Source of the DNA: Bacillota bacterium
Lineage (GTDB): Bacteria > Bacillota > Clostridia > Christensenellales > Aristaeellaceae
Direction: 5' to 3'
Length of the DNA stretch: 64,000 nucleotides
NCBI GenBank assembly: GCA_023398575.1
Contig: JAEWSC010000035.1
Coordinates: forward strand, 55,231-119,230
This document shows positions 60,530-64,000 of this stretch, piece by piece (the first letter of the stretch is position 1; each line of letters opens with the position of its first letter). Under the pieces are notes generated by a model. That model did no database searches, was not told where the DNA came from, and was given only the letters and a program-made list of their open reading frames with translations. Position numbers and translations under genes: made by a program.

Positions 60530-62446
60530 ATGAGCGAGACCATCAGGGAAAAAACGGAAGGTAGAGTTAGTTATCACGATTCAGTGGAAGAGATGCTCAA
60601 ACGCATAAGGGAAGATGGTTTATCCAACGTTTTTGACCGGTGGGCTGCGCAGGAGAAAATAAGATGCAAATTTTGCCTGCAAGGACTGAGCTGCCAACTA
60701 TGCTCCAACGGCCCATGCCGAATCAGTGAGAAGGGTGAACAAGACAAAGGCGTATGTGGGATCGGCCCGGATGCGATGGCCATGCGTACATTGCTTTTAC
60801 ATAACATCATGGGCGCAGGAACATATAGTCATCATGCCTATGAAGCATTTCGCACGCTGCGCGCTACAGCGGAAGGCAAAACTCCCTATCAAATAAAGGA
60901 TATTGGCAAGCTAAAATGGATGTGCCAGACGCTTGGCATAAACACTGCGCAAAGTAACGATGCCATGGCTCTGCAGTTGGCAGATTTGTTGAATGCGCAA
61001 ATGTCCATAGGCAGTGATGATAAGAACTTGATGGCGGAAGCTTTTGCACCCAAAAAGCGAAAACAGGTTTGGCGGAATTTAGGCATTTATCCAGCAGGCG
61101 TAGTCCATGAAGAGCAAAACTGCGTAGCAAGCTGTCTTACGAATGTGGATGGCGATTACGCATCATTAGCGCTCAAAGCACTGCGTCTTGGATTGGCTAC
61201 CATCTATAATGCACAGATTGGTCTGGAGATGGTTCAGGACATTCTTTTCGGAACACCCATGCCCCATGAAGTGAATGTGGATTTGGGCATTATGGATCCC
61301 AATTACATTAACATTGTATTCAATGGCCATCAGCCATGGGTCGCAATTGCGACGCTTCAGAAAGCGCATATGCCGGAAGTAAAGGAGCGTGCCAAAGCGG
61401 TAGGTGCCAAAGGCGTTCACATTGTCGGTTCCATTGAAACCGGGCAGGAGCTTTTGCAGCGCTATGAGGTGGATGATGTCTTTGTTGGGCTCATGGGTAA
61501 CTGGCTGACAATTGAACCATTGCTGGCAACTGGAACGGTGGATGTTCTGGCCATGGAGGAAAATTGTTCTCCGCCTGCAATTGATATGTATGCCAAGAAG
61601 TATCAGTTTGCGTTAGTCAGCGTCAGTACTATCGTTGATCTGCCTGGGCTTACACAAAAAATGCCCTATAATCCGAGCAATGTTGACGATATTGCAGATC
61701 GTCTGATAGAACTGAGCATTGAGAATTATAAAATGCGCAAACAAAACAACATTCAGCCTAAAGTACCGCATATCATTACAAAAGCCATCGCAGGCTTTTC
61801 TACCGAAGCCGTTTTGCAGGCACTAAATAACAATCTGGATACCTTGGTGGACGTTATATCCAGCGGAAAAATACAAGGAGTTGTTGCTCTGGCAAACTGC
61901 TCTACCTTGCGCAATGGTCCACAGGATTGGAACACAGTGAATATCACAAAGGAACTGGTGAAACGAAACATACTGGTGGTAAGTGGCGGCTGCGGTAACC
62001 ATGCTCTGGAAGTTGCAGGATTATGCAATCTGGATGCGATCAAAATGGCAGGTGAAGGCCTTCGGCAAGTTTGTAATCTGCTAAAGATTCCACCTGTATT
62101 GAGCTTCGGCACATGTACAGACACAGGACGCATGTCCATGTTGGTTACCGCCCTGGCTGAGCATCTGGATGTGGATATACCTGATCTGCCAATTGCAGTA
62201 ACAGCACCCGAGTGGATGGAGCAAAAGGCGACCATTGACGGCGTTTTTGCTGTGGCCTATGGTGCTTACACGCATCTTTCGCCCGTACCGTTTGTAACAG
62301 GGGCGCCAAATCTAGTAAAGCTTTTAACACAGGATGTTGAAAGCTTGACGGGCGGAAAAATTGCATTGGGAGATGACCCAATAGAGGTTGCTGATGGGAT
62401 AGAAAATCATATCAAACAAAAAAGAAGGAAGCTTGGGCTCAATTAA
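60530..62446 (+). CDS. cooS: CooS-type carbon monoxide dehydrogenase homologue with deviant C-cluster
   Basis: Protein of 638 residues with the CooS fold. Cluster B ligands are Cys55, 58, 63 and 76. For cluster D, Cys46 and Cys49 form a CX2C pair in place of the common CX7C. Of the active-site C-cluster, His267 (NGHQP), Cys346, Cys457, Cys488 (GGCGN) and Cys529 (GTCTD) are present, but no cysteine occurs between His267 and Cys346. The usual CCTG segment reads Ser-Ile-Glu-Thr-Gly (301-305). Acid-base residues His101/102 and the EWMEQK lysine remain. CooS-V-like proteins lacking one C-cluster cysteine do not oxidise CO, so activity is doubtful. ATG 60530 gives the normal start. No cooC, cooF or acs genes are near. 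Confidence 0.88.
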   Translation: MSETIREKTEGRVSYHDSVEEMLKRIREDGLSNVFDRWAAQEKIRCKFCLQGLSCQLCSNGPCRISEKGEQDKGVCGIGPDAMAMRTLLLHNIMGAGTYSHHAYEAFRTLRATAEGKTPYQIKDIGKLKWMCQTLGINTAQSNDAMALQLADLLNAQMSIGSDDKNLMAEAFAPKKRKQVWRNLGIYPAGVVHEEQNCVASCLTNVDGDYASLALKALRLGLATIYNAQIGLEMVQDILFGTPMPHEVNVDLGIMDPNYINIVFNGHQPWVAIATLQKAHMPEVKERAKAVGAKGVHIVGSIETGQELLQRYEVDDVFVGLMGNWLTIEPLLATGTVDVLAMEENCSPPAIDMYAKKYQFALVSVSTIVDLPGLTQKMPYNPSNVDDIADRLIELSIENYKMRKQNNIQPKVPHIITKAIAGFSTEAVLQALNNNLDTLVDVISSGKIQGVVALANCSTLRNGPQDWNTVNITKELVKRNILVVSGGCGNHALEVAGLCNLDAIKMAGEGLRQVCNLLKIPPVLSFGTCTDTGRMSMLVTALAEHLDVDIPDLPIAVTAPEWMEQKATIDGVFAVAYGAYTHLSPVPFVTGAPNLVKLLTQDVESLTGGKIALGDDPIEVADGIENHIKQKRRKLGLN

Positions 62447-62566
62447 TGACGTGTGAGCGTTAGGTATGCTATTTCCTGAAGGGAATACATTATATGGCCG
62501 CAAGAGGAGTTAAGATGTAGGGGATAGCTACCAAAAAGAAGGAGAGGGTTATGCTCTGCCTTTTTA

Positions 62567-62586
62567 AGAGTGTACATATTTCCGTG
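62567..62586 (+). repeat. Candidate left end of the IS256-type element
   Basis: AGAGTGTACATATTTCCGTG, 36 bases before the transposase start, resembles the GAGWGTGTACA-type ends of IS256-family elements. No matching right end was found before the window edge, so this is tentative. Confidence 0.35.
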
Positions 62587-62622
62587 TAAATGGGAACAAT
62601 AACCAAGAGAGGGGATGTTTCC

Positions 62623-63840
62623 ATGCACGAAAAGGAACAGGCACTGGCAGAGATGCTGTCCGGGCAATGCAAAAGCATCGAGGATGTACGAGAACTGCTC
62701 AAGCGGATATTCAAAGGAACGCTGGAAGGAATGCTTGAGGCCGAGATGACCGAACACCTGGGATACGAGAAGAATAGCCAAGATGGGGACGGCAGCGGGA
62801 ACAGCCGGAACGGGTACAACGTCAAGACGATCCAGAGTGATCTGGGAGAAACGGTATTACGGGTACCCCGGGACCGGAACGGTGAATTCGAACCGAAGGT
62901 GATCGGGAAATACCAAACAAAGACGGATAACCTGGAACAGCAGATCATTGCTATGTATGCCAAAGGGATGTCGAACCGGGACATAGAAGACCACCTTCGG
63001 GATATATACGGTGTGGAAGCATCGGCGACGCTGGTGAGCAGAATCACGGATAAGATTCTTCCGCAGGTAATGGAATGGCAATCCAGGCCGCTGGATGCGG
63101 TATACCCCATTGTGTTTTTGGATGGGATCGTATTCAAGGTGCGCAAGGACAATCGTGTGATCAACAAGTGCGTGTACTCGGTGCTTGGGATTAACATGGA
63201 GGGGCGTAAGGATATACTGGGTATTTGGATATCAGAAAATGAGAGCGCTTCGTTCTGGGCAGGGGTATGCAACGACTTGAAGAACCGTGGCGTGAAGGAT
63301 ATCCTGATCGTGTGCAGGGACAATCTGAGCGGATTTTCTACGGCAATCGCGGCTGCGTTTCCCCAGGCAGAGCAGCAGCTTTGCGTGATCCACCAGATAC
63401 GGAACTCCACCAAGTATGTATCCTTTAAGGATATTAAGAAGCTGATGACGGACCTGAAACAGGTATACACAGCTCCATCTCCTGAGGATGCGGAGTACCG
63501 TTTGGAAGAATTCCGAGACAAATGGGACAAGAAGTATCCTCAAATTCTTCGCTCCTGGGAAGCCAACTGGGCGGAGCTGTCCACCTACTTCAAGTATCCT
63601 CCGGAGATTCGGCGCTTGATCTATACGACTAATGCCGTGGAAGGCTTTCACCGGATGCTAAGGAAATTCACAAAAACCAAGGCTGTCTACCCCAGCGACG
63701 AGGCTCTTCGCAAATCGGTTTACCTATCGATCCAGGAGATCACCAGAAAGTGGAATATGCCTGTTCCCCATTGGGGAACCATAATAGGGCAGTTGATGAT
63801 TTTCTTTGAAAATCGGCTGTCTTTAGCCGTAGCAGGCTGA
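62623..63840 (+). mobile_element. IS256-family (mutator-type) transposase
   Basis: Full-length transposase of 405 residues with the DDE triad Asp167 (FLDGIVFKV), Asp233 (CRDNLSG) and Glu340 (NAVEGFHRMLRK), plus the CVIHQIRNS C/H region between the second Asp and the Glu, and the GYEKN and RDRNGEFEP segments of the family. It seems intact. ATG 62623 with a GAGAGGGG site upstream is used; an earlier in-frame ATG at 62590 is less likely. The gene lies 177 bases after the CooS gene and may have split it from former partners. Confidence 0.95.
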
Positions 63841-64000
63841 TAAGCCCGCTTACCAGGGGCTCTGCCCCCGGACCCTCGGGGTTTACCGCTTTGGTTTTCC
63901 AAGGGAGATATCTGACCGCTCTTTGGGTCCAACATAAAAGCAGCGCCATCTCTGGCGCTTCTCCCTTGCCAAACCTCCTGTACCGCTCGGGTCGCTCCCC
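63841..64000. other. GC-rich tail with small hairpins
   Basis: After the transposase come GGGGC/GCCCC (63856-63868) within a GGGGCTCTGCCCCCGGACCC stretch, and AGCGCC/GGCGCT (63942-63959). Runs like this are often dispersed repeats in Clostridia genomes. No gene is seen before the window ends. Confidence 0.4.

Noticed and set aside
62490..63530. 346-codon minus-strand frame over the IS256 transposase
   Set aside because: The plus-strand transposase has an intact DDE triad; the antisense frame is low-complexity Ser/Leu-rich and unsupported.

Overview
The window reads as a chromosomal segment of an anaerobic member of the Bacillota, probably an uncultured Clostridia lineage. The reasons are the YesM/YesN-type two-component systems, CUT1 and LplB/LplC-type sugar ABC transporters, an RsgI-type protein behind a cyclic-di-GMP-I riboswitch, a MurQ/NagZ/NamZ recycling cluster, a CooS-type carbon monoxide dehydrogenase and an IS256-family element. 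All three sugar-binding proteins lack a lipobox cysteine, which is unusual for a monoderm, so the envelope type stays open. I saw no rRNA or tRNA gene and no CRISPR array.

Layout. (1) 1-6.7 kb: two-component system, sugar-binding protein, two permeases and a TIM-barrel sugar isomerase. (2) 6.8-8.4 kb: promoter, c-di-GMP-I riboswitch, membrane-anchored RsgI-like protein and a strong terminator. (3) 8.8-30.4 kb: a visibly AT-richer island of eleven same-strand, mostly translationally coupled genes for an unidentified glycan or glycoconjugate. It holds a glycerophosphotransferase-like/beta-propeller fusion, two paralogous glycosyltransferase-like proteins, three giant radical-SAM fusion proteins (one with two radical-SAM domains, one joined to a GT4 glycosyltransferase, one to a polysaccharide pyruvyl transferase), and a nucleotide-sugar set: IspD/TarI-like cytidylyltransferase, extended SDR, FKP-type kinase/nucleotidyltransferase, KpsF-type isomerase and HAD phosphatase. 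A Rossmann-like module recurs in five of these proteins. (4) 30.7-47 kb: a second two-component system with an LplABC-like transporter, GH97 and GH36 glycosidases, a mutarotase-like protein and a DUF5107-TPR protein, an alpha-galactoside-type utilisation locus. (5) 47.3-59.8 kb: a peptidoglycan-recycling locus. The minus-strand operon is rpiR/murR-like, murQ, nagZ and a MurK-like kinase; the divergent plus-strand operon is NamZ, tandem GNAT, PIG-L-like, AmiE-like hydrolase and an ABC transporter. A FAD-linked oxidase remnant lies at the end of the minus-strand operon. (6) 59.8-64 kb: a plastic zone with a broken tyrosine recombinase, a solitary CooS homologue that lacks a C-cluster cysteine, and an IS256-type transposase.

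How the parts fit. Loci 1, 4 and 5 are sugar scavenging systems with their own regulators. In locus 5 the hydrolases have no signal peptide, so muropeptides are probably imported by the ABC transporter and split inside the cell. The MurK-like kinase would then make MurNAc-6-phosphate for MurQ. Region 3 is the most novel part. Its KpsF, HAD and FKP genes could together turn ribulose-5-phosphate into GDP-D-arabinose (inference), to be used by the radical-SAM/glycosyltransferase fusions. The upstream c-di-GMP switch hints that surface properties are set by second-messenger level. It has its own terminator, though, so it does not obviously drive the glycan operon.
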